64,000 bases of DNA from Gracilibacillus massiliensis (lineage in GTDB: Bacteria; Bacillota; Bacilli; Bacillales; Amphibacillaceae), in the NCBI RefSeq assembly GCF_001458115.1, contig NZ_CZRP01000013.1, positions 372,001-436,000 on the forward strand, given 5' to 3'. The position numbers were made by a program, and so were the translations under genes. Positions 55,374-63,115 of the stretch are shown piece by piece. Under the pieces are notes generated by a model that was given only the letters and a program-made list of their open reading frames with translations, was not told the origin of the DNA and ran no database searches. Position 1 is the first letter of the stretch. Each line of letters opens with the position of its first letter.

Positions 55374-55410
55374 AATAAGACAATGGATATGAAAAATCCA
55401 TTGTCTTATT
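55374..55410 (+). terminator. Terminator of the LacI-family gene
   Basis: Perfect stem AATAAGACAATGGAT / ATCCATTGTCTTATT with a 7-nt loop. It is near-palindromic and could also act on the convergent metallo-hydrolase transcript. Confidence 0.85.
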
Positions 55411-55432
55411 TATGTAGTATACCATTGAGCGG

Positions 55433-56167
55433 CTATACTTGATATACTTTCCCTACTTCTGCTAATGATACTTCTTGCTTATATTCAGTTTGCGCTTCAC
55501 ATACTAAATCAGACAGTTCCCCAAAATGTGGAAGATGGGTTAAAATTAATTGATCTACTTGAGCTGTAGCTGCTAACAACCCTGCTTGTCGACCACTCAT
55601 ATGACCTGGTATTTTCTCTTCAAATGACTGATAGAGATTGGCCTCAGATACTAATAAATCCGCTTTTTTACAAAAAGAAATCAAGGATTCTTGCCATCCT
55701 GTGTCTGCTGTGAAAACAACCGTTTTTCCTTTTGATTTTACTTTAAGAGCAAGACAATGAACAGGATGATTGGTAGGGGTTGTATCGATAGTAAATGGTC
55801 CTATTTGTTGTGTTGAATATAAAGGAAAAGTTTTTGTGTGATTTTTATAGGATAATGTCTTGTATCTTGGATCTTGATCACCTGCATAAATTGATAACGT
55901 TTTTTCATCTTGAGCTAATTGATTTTGAATCAATTTAGCGAAGTGCAAGGGGCCTATATCTGCAATATGATCATGGTGATAATGTGTAATAATGACAGCA
56001 TCTAACGCATCTATAGACACATAGTTCTGTAAAGAGGAGAGCACACCGCTTCCACAATCAATTAATAAATGAAAACCATCTTCTTCTACTAAAAAAGATG
56101 ACGTGGCGCTATTTGCTTTTGGATACCCGCCCCAAATACCGATTGGAATAACCTTCACCGAATTCAT
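55433..56167 (-). CDS. Metallo-beta-lactamase-fold hydrolase (RNase Z-like)
   Basis: Protein of 244 residues with the MBL zinc-site motifs ITHYHHDHIADIG (HxHxDH, about 58-70), the DCGSG strand before it, FTADTGWQ with the bridging Asp, SEANLY, and late LTHLPHFGE with the last His ligand. The overall form resembles RNase Z/YhfI-type hydrolases rather than beta-lactamases. The ATG at 56167 directly abuts AGGGAG, so the GTG at 56158 is an alternative start. The substrate is unknown. Confidence 0.85.
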   Translation of the reverse strand: MNSVKVIPIGIWGGYPKANSATSSFLVEEDGFHLLIDCGSGVLSSLQNYVSIDALDAVIITHYHHDHIADIGPLHFAKLIQNQLAQDEKTLSIYAGDQDPRYKTLSYKNHTKTFPLYSTQQIGPFTIDTTPTNHPVHCLALKVKSKGKTVVFTADTGWQESLISFCKKADLLVSEANLYQSFEEKIPGHMSGRQAGLLAATAQVDQLILTHLPHFGELSDLVCEAQTEYKQEVSLAEVGKVYQV

Positions 56168-56228
56168 CTCCCTGCTTTATTTTCTTATGGCTCTTTTTTA
56201 AGTGGGAAAGATGATGATCCCATGACCG

Positions 56229-56257
56229 AAAAAGCCACCAGTTTATCTAGTGGCTTT
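56229..56257 (-). terminator. Terminator of the GH4 glycosidase gene
   Basis: On the minus strand, stem AAAGCCACTAG / CTGGTGGCTTT with two mismatches near the loop, then a T-run, just after the glycosidase stop codon. Confidence 0.8.
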
Positions 56258-56282
56258 ACTATACTAATATATTGCTTCAGAA

Positions 56283-57776
56283 TCAAAAGTTACCCTTGTC
56301 TGCCTCCCCTGCGTTTTTCTTGGCTGCCTCTCGATCTGCTGCCATTTCTTCAACAGTTTTTATATTCATTCTTGCTGCACCTTGATAATTTTTTGTAGGT
56401 ACTAAATCACCTTTTTGTAATCTGTTTTCTGCTTTTTTAATCGCACCTTGATATTGTGGCAACCATTCACTTTGTGCCACTAGCATTTCGTCAACCATCT
56501 GCCAAATTTCTTTTGGATTACAAACAGCACCTACTAACGGATCCATCATCATCGCTTGTCGCAATAAATAATCATCCCCATGTACTGCTGCTTCTACCGC
56601 CAAGCGTTGAACAGAAATACTTACATTACAAACAGCGGCAGGACCTAAAGGAAGGTCACCTACATGTGGCATATTAATTCCGTTTCGGTCCACATAACCT
56701 GGAGCTTCAATAACCGCATCATCTGGTAAATTTGAAATGATACCATCATTCACTCGATTAAAGTGTCCTCGATATACACGACCCGTTTCTAATCCTTCTA
56801 AGATATAGGAACCATGCTCTTCGCCGCGATGTTCTTCTTTATATTCATATGCAGGCTCTTTCAGCCAGTTCGGAAAGTCCGTTTCAAACCAATTTCGACC
56901 TTCTGTACAGACTCTTAAATAACCTCCCGTTTCACCATTTATCCAAGAACTCATATCAATCCATTCATGAATTTCCTCTGGGCGTTTACGATACCATGGT
57001 AGATATTCACTTAAATGCCCATTAGATTCCGTACTGAAATAACCAAAACGACGTAACATATCAATACGAACCTTCTCGGTATCTTTATACTCTGGGTGTT
57101 GCTCAAAAGCTTCTAATAAATCATAAGTGCGATCTTCTCCATCTGTTTTCACTTGAATATACCATGTTTGATGATTGATCCCAGCACAAATAATATCTAC
57201 TTCTTCTTTTTCTTTTCCTAACACATTTGCTATTTGTTTATGTCCATTTTGCACACCATGACATAAGCCAATCGTGTTGACTTTTCCGTATTTATTACAT
57301 GCCCAAGTTAACATTGCCATTGGATTAGCATAATTTAATAGTAAAACATTGGGATCAGCTACTTCGCGAATATCTTTACAAATTTCTAACATCTCCGCAA
57401 TCCCGCGCTGACCATACATGATTCCGCCCGCACTTAATGTATCCCCTACACATTGATCGACACCATATTTCAAAGGAATCTCCACATCATGTTTAAAGGC
57501 TTCTAACCCACCTATTCTAACCACATTAAAAACGTATTTTGCGTTTTTTAATGCTTCTCGACGATTGGTGGTTGCTTCAATTGTAATCTTTAGACCATTT
57601 TCTTGAATATCACGTTGACACAACTGGGTGACCATTTCTAGGTTGTGCTGATTGATATCTGTGAATGCCACTTCTATCTCGCGAAACTCCGGCACTGACA
57701 AAATATCCCGCAATAATCCTCTAGTAAAACCTATACTACCTGCACCTATAAATGCTATCTTAAATGACACATTCAT
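56283..57776 (-). CDS. melA: Alpha-galactosidase/alpha-glucosidase, GH4 family
   Basis: NAD+- and metal-dependent glycosidase of 497 residues. The N-terminal dinucleotide site is IAFIGAGSIGFTRGLLRDI. The metal and active-site motifs are GLCHGVQNGHK (Cys/His) and GINHQTWYI, with NVVRIGGLEAFKHD and NYANPMAML between. Length and motifs fit MelA-type alpha-galactosidases; LplD-like alpha-glucosidase or uronidase activity cannot be excluded. GAGGAGGGG touches the ATG at 57776, so GTG at 57770, with 8-nt spacing, may be the true start. The AraC regulator immediately upstream is its probable activator. Confidence 0.88.
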   Translation of the reverse strand: MNVSFKIAFIGAGSIGFTRGLLRDILSVPEFREIEVAFTDINQHNLEMVTQLCQRDIQENGLKITIEATTNRREALKNAKYVFNVVRIGGLEAFKHDVEIPLKYGVDQCVGDTLSAGGIMYGQRGIAEMLEICKDIREVADPNVLLLNYANPMAMLTWACNKYGKVNTIGLCHGVQNGHKQIANVLGKEKEEVDIICAGINHQTWYIQVKTDGEDRTYDLLEAFEQHPEYKDTEKVRIDMLRRFGYFSTESNGHLSEYLPWYRKRPEEIHEWIDMSSWINGETGGYLRVCTEGRNWFETDFPNWLKEPAYEYKEEHRGEEHGSYILEGLETGRVYRGHFNRVNDGIISNLPDDAVIEAPGYVDRNGINMPHVGDLPLGPAAVCNVSISVQRLAVEAAVHGDDYLLRQAMMMDPLVGAVCNPKEIWQMVDEMLVAQSEWLPQYQGAIKKAENRLQKGDLVPTKNYQGAARMNIKTVEEMAADREAAKKNAGEADKGNF

Positions 57777-57819
57777 CCCCTCCTCTACCTCTTTATCAAA
57801 AAGATTATCACAAAAGAAA

Positions 57820-57833
57820 TGAAAGCGATTTAA
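57820..57833. promoter_or_regulatory. Candidate cre site upstream of melA
   Basis: TGAAAGCGATTTAA matches 13 of 14 positions of the CcpA cre consensus TGWNANCGNTNWCA. It is located 44 bp before the glycosidase start, which suggests catabolite repression. Confidence 0.55.
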
Positions 57834-57877
57834 AAATAATAGACTATTTGATGATATATGTATAAAATCCTAACCTG

Positions 57878-58699
57878 TTATATTTGTCTAAAATGTTCAC
57901 GGTAGTCAGAAGGTGATCGTCCTGTATCCTTTTTAAATAAACTACTGAAATATTGGCTGGTATTTACACCAATGTAATTGGAGATTTCGGTTACTGGAAT
58001 CTCTGTGTTTACTAGCAACATTTTAGCCTTATCCAGTCGAACTTTTGTAATATATTGGTTTATCGTCATTTGCAACGATGTTTTAAAAATACGATGTAAA
58101 TAACTCGGATGGAGATGTGTTATTGCTGCCAGATCACCTACTTTTATTTCTGTATCGTATTGTTCATGGATAAAAGTTAGTGCTTTTTTAATATGAAAAT
58201 TATCGGTTTGTTGGTCAAGTTCTAAACGATTGCGATTAATCCACAACAGTAATTGCACCATAAGGTTGTCAATTAGTAATTGATTATGTGGTGAGTGGTG
58301 ATCTAATTCTAATACTAAATTTCGTAATGTATAATAGACTGCTTCATCATCTTTCAATAAAAAATAATGGTTATTTTCATCAAATAAATATTTTAATGTT
58401 GGGTTTTGGTGAAACAACTCCCCGATCGATGTATAGTGATCCGCCTGGTCCTTTAATAAAAATTCTAGATTTAGCATGCGACACGGGGCTTCTTTATGTA
58501 CGATTAAGCGATGTTTTACATTACTTTGAATCCAAATATATTGTCCTTTACGCATATCGACGATTCGATTATCAATTTCAATTTGACATTTTCCTTTGAT
58601 CACATACATTATTTCCATTGCGGGATGATCATGCAAGTCCATTTCAAATTCATGCCATAATTTATAATAATAAGCAACCGCCTCAGGAAAATACCGCAT
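57878..58699 (-). CDS. AraC-family transcriptional regulator with cupin sensor
   Basis: Regulator of 273 residues. The N-terminal cupin-like ligand domain (about 1-130) has HDHPAMEIMYVIKGKCQIEID. The C-terminal double-HTH domain (about 170-270) has IKVGDLAAITHLHPSYLHRIFKTSLQMTINQYI, and the second helix pair is VTEISNYIGVNTSQYFSSLFKKDTGRSPSDYR. It lies 101 bp upstream of the GH4 glycosidase on the same strand and probably activates it in response to an alpha-galactoside or a related sugar. Confidence 0.9.
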   Translation of the reverse strand: MRYFPEAVAYYYKLWHEFEMDLHDHPAMEIMYVIKGKCQIEIDNRIVDMRKGQYIWIQSNVKHRLIVHKEAPCRMLNLEFLLKDQADHYTSIGELFHQNPTLKYLFDENNHYFLLKDDEAVYYTLRNLVLELDHHSPHNQLLIDNLMVQLLLWINRNRLELDQQTDNFHIKKALTFIHEQYDTEIKVGDLAAITHLHPSYLHRIFKTSLQMTINQYITKVRLDKAKMLLVNTEIPVTEISNYIGVNTSQYFSSLFKKDTGRSPSDYREHFRQI

Positions 58700-58759
58700 C
58701 CTATCCCACCTCTCAAGATCTAGTTAAAATCAGAAAAAAGAATCAAAACTATACAAAGT

Positions 58760-59215
58760 AGACACAACCTGCGAAGTATTGACAATTTTAAAATTGCTTC
58801 TCTTATAAAGTATTTTGAGAAGTGTAAATCCATCGCTACGGTAAAACACTCCCTTTCCTAGGGGTGCGGCTTCAGCTAACTTTGGAAAGAAGACCACTTT
58901 CCAAAGTGGATCTTCAGCTCGCACTGATCCCTCAGGAGTGTCGCATTTTCCCTCCGCTTTGAGTAAAGTTCTGTTCTAGTAAGACGAAATAAGCAGTTAT
59001 ATTAATATTTTAACAGTTCCTTTATTTGTAGAGCATTACCAAAAGCGTAGTCCATATACGAAGACTCTTGCGGGATCAGCGTCTTCCGAAGACCCCGCAG
59101 GAAAAGCGCTTTTTGCTTTTCTGAGGAGGCTGGGGTGACGCCCGCAGAAAGCGAAGTAAATGGACGGAGCTTTTGCATTCCACTCATCAAAATTTCAAAG
59201 TGAGCAGTAACAGGT
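58760..59215. repeat. R5: paired-hairpin inverted-repeat element, divergent subtype
   Basis: The left arm (about 58830-58965) has tip ACTTTGGAAAG / CTTTCCAAAGT inside CTTCAGCTAAC and GATCTTCAG, framed by ACACTCC / GGAGTGT. The right arm (about 59045-59180) is of another type: CCATATACGAAGACTCTTGCG ending CGCAGAAAGCGAAGTAAATGG, with an inner double hairpin around CTTCCGAAGACC and AAAAGCGC / GCTTTT. The 592-base gap between the AraC gene and ureD-like holds only this element and the ureD-like terminator. Confidence 0.75.
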
Positions 59216-59259
59216 ACTTCGATGTTTAGTTATATAACGGAGTAAATAGTTAAACTACA

Positions 59260-59292
59260 AAAAAAGCTAGAAGGTTTACTTCTAACTTTCAT
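59260..59292 (-). terminator. Terminator of the ureF-ureD pair
   Basis: On the minus strand, stem AAAGTTAGAAG / CTTCTAGCTTT with one mismatch, followed by a run of T. Confidence 0.8.
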
Positions 59293-60047
59293 TATACTCG
59301 CCATTTTCGTAATTCTGTAATTTTTTCATCGAAGAATGTTAATACGTCATCGACTTCTTGTTTTAATAAGGATAAATCTGTTGATAACCAGCGGATCAGT
59401 ATTCCTTTTCCATCAATGTCCGTCATTCCAGCCCGGTGGTGCTTCGCTTGAGAAAGACGTTGCTGAATATCCCATTCATCAAAAGGTGGATCTGGTGAAA
59501 TATACCAAATCGACGCCATATAAGGAAAATCTTCCGTCAAGCCATGATGAGCAAGCGCTATTTCTTGTTGAGAAGAAAATTGAATAGGATCGTAGGAAAT
59601 ACAATGCGAATCATTCCATATTTCCATTAAAGACTGGTAAAGATAATTCACAGACGGATTTAGATGAATAATTTCTGCCCAAATAAATTCAGCATCATCT
59701 TTTACGTTTATTTTTATATGTTCGTTAATATTACTATTATTACTTGGAATCACTTCTCGTTGATCAAAAAATAATAATGCCTCTTCTTCAATATCACATT
59801 GCAAATCTATCATTTGCTCATTAGGTACAACATCTGGCTGAAGCTGGTGTTTGAACCTAATATTAGATGCCTTTTTCACTGTAAAATGGATGTCAATCGG
59901 TACTTCACTTTCATTCCATCCATCCAATGAATAACTGGTAAATACTCGATGCTTCTTATCCGTCTTTTCGATATGGAGTGGAGGCTCACTTTGATAGTCA
60001 AGAAGATTTACTTTTTGAAACCTAGCTTTTAATTGTTTTTTTACCAT
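59292..60047 (-). CDS. UreD/UreH-like urease accessory protein, diverged
   Basis: Protein of 251 residues from the ATG at 60047, placed 5 nt after GGAGG; an ATG at 60059 would include that site. I assign it to the UreD family on weak but consistent grounds: position directly after a ureF-like gene, length, the N-terminal LKARFQKVNLLDYQSEPPLHIEK, a central all-beta pattern ending DAEFIWAEIIHLNP, and the C-terminal GILIRWLSTDLSLLKQEVDDVL ... LRKWRV, which resembles the UreD end. UreD docks UreF/UreG on urease during nickel insertion. No urease subunit, ureE or ureG gene is in the window, so this is an orphan or repurposed protein. Confidence 0.6.
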   Translation of the reverse strand: MVKKQLKARFQKVNLLDYQSEPPLHIEKTDKKHRVFTSYSLDGWNESEVPIDIHFTVKKASNIRFKHQLQPDVVPNEQMIDLQCDIEEEALLFFDQREVIPSNNSNINEHIKINVKDDAEFIWAEIIHLNPSVNYLYQSLMEIWNDSHCISYDPIQFSSQQEIALAHHGLTEDFPYMASIWYISPDPPFDEWDIQQRLSQAKHHRAGMTDIDGKGILIRWLSTDLSLLKQEVDDVLTFFDEKITELRKWRV

Positions 60048-60068
60048 AGCAACCTCCATTTTTTTGTA

Positions 60069-60767
60069 TTAAGATATAAACAATTTTGATAAAAGATATT
60101 TATGCTGCATAGCTGAAATTTCTAAGCCAATGGCGTTATTCTTCATGTCTTTAAATGATAGAGTCATCGCCATTTCTGTTGCTTGATCGACTTCATCTAG
60201 TGCCTCCAGTGTTACTTTTTCAGCATCTTTAGGTGCTACCGGTATCGCTCGCACCGCATGTTGCACAAGATTGCTTAATGAAAAATAGAGATATGTTTCA
60301 ATTGTAGAATATAGATCAAACCCTTGCTCATAAGCATAGATACTATAAACAATTACATAATGATTTAATAGATCCTTTTCTTTGATTTCCTTTTGCCATT
60401 TTTCTAAAAGAGGCGATGATTGGATCGTTAAAAGTCGATCTAATAATCGGTTACCTGCCTGTCGACTTGTCTTTTTTAATTCTAAAACATTTTTTCGTGC
60501 ATTATAAATTTCAGCTAAATAGACAACCTGTTCCCAATCGTTCTTTCTTAATTGAAGAAATATTTCTTTAATAATAATGGTATCGTTATATACTAAATAA
60601 TTTCCTATGTAACTATTACAAAATGATGCTAGGTCTTCTTTGGAATTAATTTGTTTGGACCGGATATACATTTCCATTCCAATAGCATGCGCTACTTGAC
60701 TCTTCAAAAAAGATGAATGGTGTGTATGTAGTAAATGTAATAACTTCTTTGAATCTTTTGTACTCAT
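60069..60767 (-). CDS. UreF-like urease accessory protein, diverged
   Basis: All-helical protein of 232 residues that aligns over its full length with Bacillus UreF: LLHLLHTHHSSF at the start, YIGNYLVYNDTIIIKEIF, ELKKTSRQAGNRLLDRL, LYFSLSNLVQHAVRAIPV, and the diagnostic C terminus GLEISAMQHKYLLSKLFIS. Two hallmarks are lost: the N-terminal DSxFPxGxFxHSxG motif and the PLGQ after the IP turn (here PVAPKDAEK). The frame is intact. It precedes the ureD-like gene by about 20 bp with GGGGGG before the ATG. With no urease genes adjacent, its client is unknown. Confidence 0.8.
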   Translation of the reverse strand: MSTKDSKKLLHLLHTHHSSFLKSQVAHAIGMEMYIRSKQINSKEDLASFCNSYIGNYLVYNDTIIIKEIFLQLRKNDWEQVVYLAEIYNARKNVLELKKTSRQAGNRLLDRLLTIQSSPLLEKWQKEIKEKDLLNHYVIVYSIYAYEQGFDLYSTIETYLYFSLSNLVQHAVRAIPVAPKDAEKVTLEALDEVDQATEMAMTLSFKDMKNNAIGLEISAMQHKYLLSKLFIS

Positions 60768-60889
60768 CCAATCCCCCCAATCACTATAATTATATCATAG
60801 CAATTGCTTAAGAATTTATAATAACTTTAGATCAGTTTGTTGCTATTTAGGTATAAGACAAGATTGGGAGAAAAGAATTTTTATGCGTA

Positions 60890-61430
60890 TGAGCAGGATT
60901 ATACGACACTATTGTAGTGGTAATTATGAAGATATTATATGTGCTATGCACTCGCTCCGGCTTGTCCTCCTCCCTTTCCGCGGGTTTTTCTCCTCAGCTA
61001 ACTTTGGTAAGCAAAGACCACTTACCAAAGTGGATCTTCGGATAAAAACATCCCGCAGGAGTGGAAGCGGACGCCTGCGCTTTTTAATGCTCTACAACTA
61101 AAGCAAGAATAATCATGTTGGCGTATTCACTATTTCCCATCAATTTATCATTAGATTACTTATAAATGTTAAATATAAGCTGATTTATCGTCTAAGTGTA
61201 ACAATCCAAAATATTAGCATTTGCAATAGTTGTAGAGCCCCACTAGCGTAGGCGGTCACTTCCACTCCTATGGGATTCTTTTTCCTGAAGATCCACTTTT
61301 CCATGCGTTTTTTGCTTGGAAAAGTTAGCTGAAGGAAAACCCCATGGAAAGGGAAGTGGGCAAGCCGAAGTGGTGTTTACGCTCACAAACCATTTCATAG
61401 TTACCAACTAAAATTATGTCGGATAATCCT
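60890..61430. repeat. R6: paired-hairpin inverted-repeat element
   Basis: The left arm (about 60953-61080) has tip GGTAAG / CTTACC, nearly identical to the left arm of R2. The right arm (about 61245-61370) has outer TCACTTCC / GGGAAGTG and inner ACTTTTCC / GGAAAAGT, with the intact sequence GTTAGCTGAAGG at 61325-61336, the empty counterpart of the intron site in R3. It occupies the 705-base gap between the ureF-like and PHP genes; no gene is supported there. Confidence 0.82.
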
Positions 61431-61472
61431 TTTATTGTGTAACAATATTTATGTTTCATCCTCTTTTATTAA

Positions 61473-62249
61473 TTATGCTGTTATAGAGTCTGCTTCTTTC
61501 AATGCTTTTTTCATATATTTCTTTACTAATGTTGCAGATTTCACCTTTAGAGGTAATTGTTCTGCAATCTGAATTTGATATTTTCTGTTGGTGATCAATT
61601 GTTTTAACTCATCACTAGTACTGCACTCATCTTCAAATTGATTGACAATACTTCCATATTGCAAAAATTGATGAGTATCACTGCCACCGACTATCGGCAA
61701 TTCAAGTTCATCTGCCAAAGCTTCTAATTCCTTTTTACAAGAGTCAATGCCTTTTGCATACAAGTCTTTGCCATTTAAATCAAGTGCGTCTAATCTTTTC
61801 AACTGATCTTTCGACACGTTCTCTGCTAATGGTGTACTTTGTCGATAAGGATGTCCCCCTATTTTCAAAACACCATATTGGTCTGCAAGGTCCATCAATT
61901 CATTAAAAGGAATAAAATTTTCTTCCGGCACATGCGCTTCAAGCTCTTTACGAATCGATATAACATCTTTTCGATCACCAATTAACAAAATATGACCAAC
62001 TTCTTTTACATCTACTTCTATACCTGGAAACAACTTTAATCCTTCTATATTATAAAAACCTTCTGTGTAAGAATAATTTTCATCTAAAAAATGATATATA
62101 TCGAAAAAGCGAGTGGTATTAAAATGCTCGGTTAATGCTAGTGCAGTTAATCCATTGCTTTTTGCTTCTTCCATCATTTCCTTAAAATATGCTGGCATAA
62201 ACATTGACTTTTTTGAGATTTTCACATGACTATGAAAGTCGATTATCAT
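61473..62249 (-). CDS. PHP-domain metal-dependent phosphoesterase
   Basis: Protein of 258 residues forming a PHP (polymerase and histidinol phosphatase) fold. Metal-ligand motifs run in order: IIDFHSHVKIS (HxH, about 1-11), ALTEHFNTTRFF, FPGIEVDVKEVGHILLIGD, LKIGGHPYRQS, and IVGGSDTHQF near the C terminus. This suggests a trinuclear metal site acting on a phosphate ester. It is the third gene of the ECF transporter group, 57 bp after ecfT, so its substrate may relate to the transported compound; that is inference. Confidence 0.85.
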   Translation of the reverse strand: MIIDFHSHVKISKKSMFMPAYFKEMMEEAKSNGLTALALTEHFNTTRFFDIYHFLDENYSYTEGFYNIEGLKLFPGIEVDVKEVGHILLIGDRKDVISIRKELEAHVPEENFIPFNELMDLADQYGVLKIGGHPYRQSTPLAENVSKDQLKRLDALDLNGKDLYAKGIDSCKKELEALADELELPIVGGSDTHQFLQYGSIVNQFEDECSTSDELKQLITNRKYQIQIAEQLPLKVKSATLVKKYMKKALKEADSITA

Positions 62250-62305
62250 TAAAACACTTCCTATCTATTAAAATATGCATTTCATTAGTGATTCGATCCG
62301 TAGTA

Positions 62306-63115
62306 TCATAGCAGAACAAATAAACCAACCACATACAGAAACGAACCTGCTAAAAAGAAATAATCCTTATGTTTCATTTTCAATCCTGCTAATTTTAACT
62401 TTTTCACTTCAGGATGATTAAACCCATACATGCTCCCTTTCGTTTCTAGAGCTTCCACTGTTGTACGTGCTCGCTTGGCAGTCGATAACAACAGAGGATA
62501 AAAGGATAGCATCGCAATTTTTACAAAATAACCAATCGTTTTAACATATAAAAACCCATGTTTTTCTGGTGCTTTCCCTCTTAATCGGAATGATTGAAAA
62601 ACATGATGATACTCTTCTAATAAGGTTGGCAACATGCGATAACCGTAAGAGATACTAAATGATACTTGGCCTGGCACTTTAATTTTCAACAATCCATCGC
62701 TTAATTTATCAGGATTCATCGAACAAAAAACAGTAATACTAGCTAAAGAAATAACGGATAATTTAATCGTTAACACCAATAATGGAAGGATTGCACTCCA
62801 GTCTCCACCGAAAAACAGCGAAACGATTAACAAATAGCCACCTTGCCCTAACAAACCAAGACATAAAATGAATATAATCAATGGACTTACTTTAGCAATA
62901 TAAGTAGTGACCACCATAAAGATAAACATTCCAATTAGCACTGATACATTATGAATAAACCAAGGAAAAATACCAAAGAAAAGATACCAAAGGAACAATG
63001 TCCGAGGATCCAACTTTGCAAGGAAGGTATCCCCATTACCATATGCCGTATTTAACAATTCAATTTTAACTTGCTCAACCGATAACTTATCACTAAATTT
63101 ACGCGTATACTCCAT
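62306..63115 (-). CDS. ECF transporter transmembrane (T) component
   Basis: Membrane protein of 269 residues of the EcfT/CbiQ family. The start is ATG at 63115 after GAGAGGAAG; it overlaps the ATPase gene by 17 bp. It has five to six membrane segments (from KLDPRTLFLWYLFFGIFPWF on). The two cytoplasmic coupling helices carry the Ala-Arg-Gly/Ser type signatures, FRLRGKAPEKHG and AKRARTTVEALETKGSM. It transmits ATP hydrolysis to a substrate-binding S component, which is not in this window and is probably upstream beyond the right edge. Confidence 0.88.
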   Translation of the reverse strand: MEYTRKFSDKLSVEQVKIELLNTAYGNGDTFLAKLDPRTLFLWYLFFGIFPWFIHNVSVLIGMFIFMVVTTYIAKVSPLIIFILCLGLLGQGGYLLIVSLFFGGDWSAILPLLVLTIKLSVISLASITVFCSMNPDKLSDGLLKIKVPGQVSFSISYGYRMLPTLLEEYHHVFQSFRLRGKAPEKHGFLYVKTIGYFVKIAMLSFYPLLLSTAKRARTTVEALETKGSMYGFNHPEVKKLKLAGLKMKHKDYFFLAGSFLYVVGLFVLL

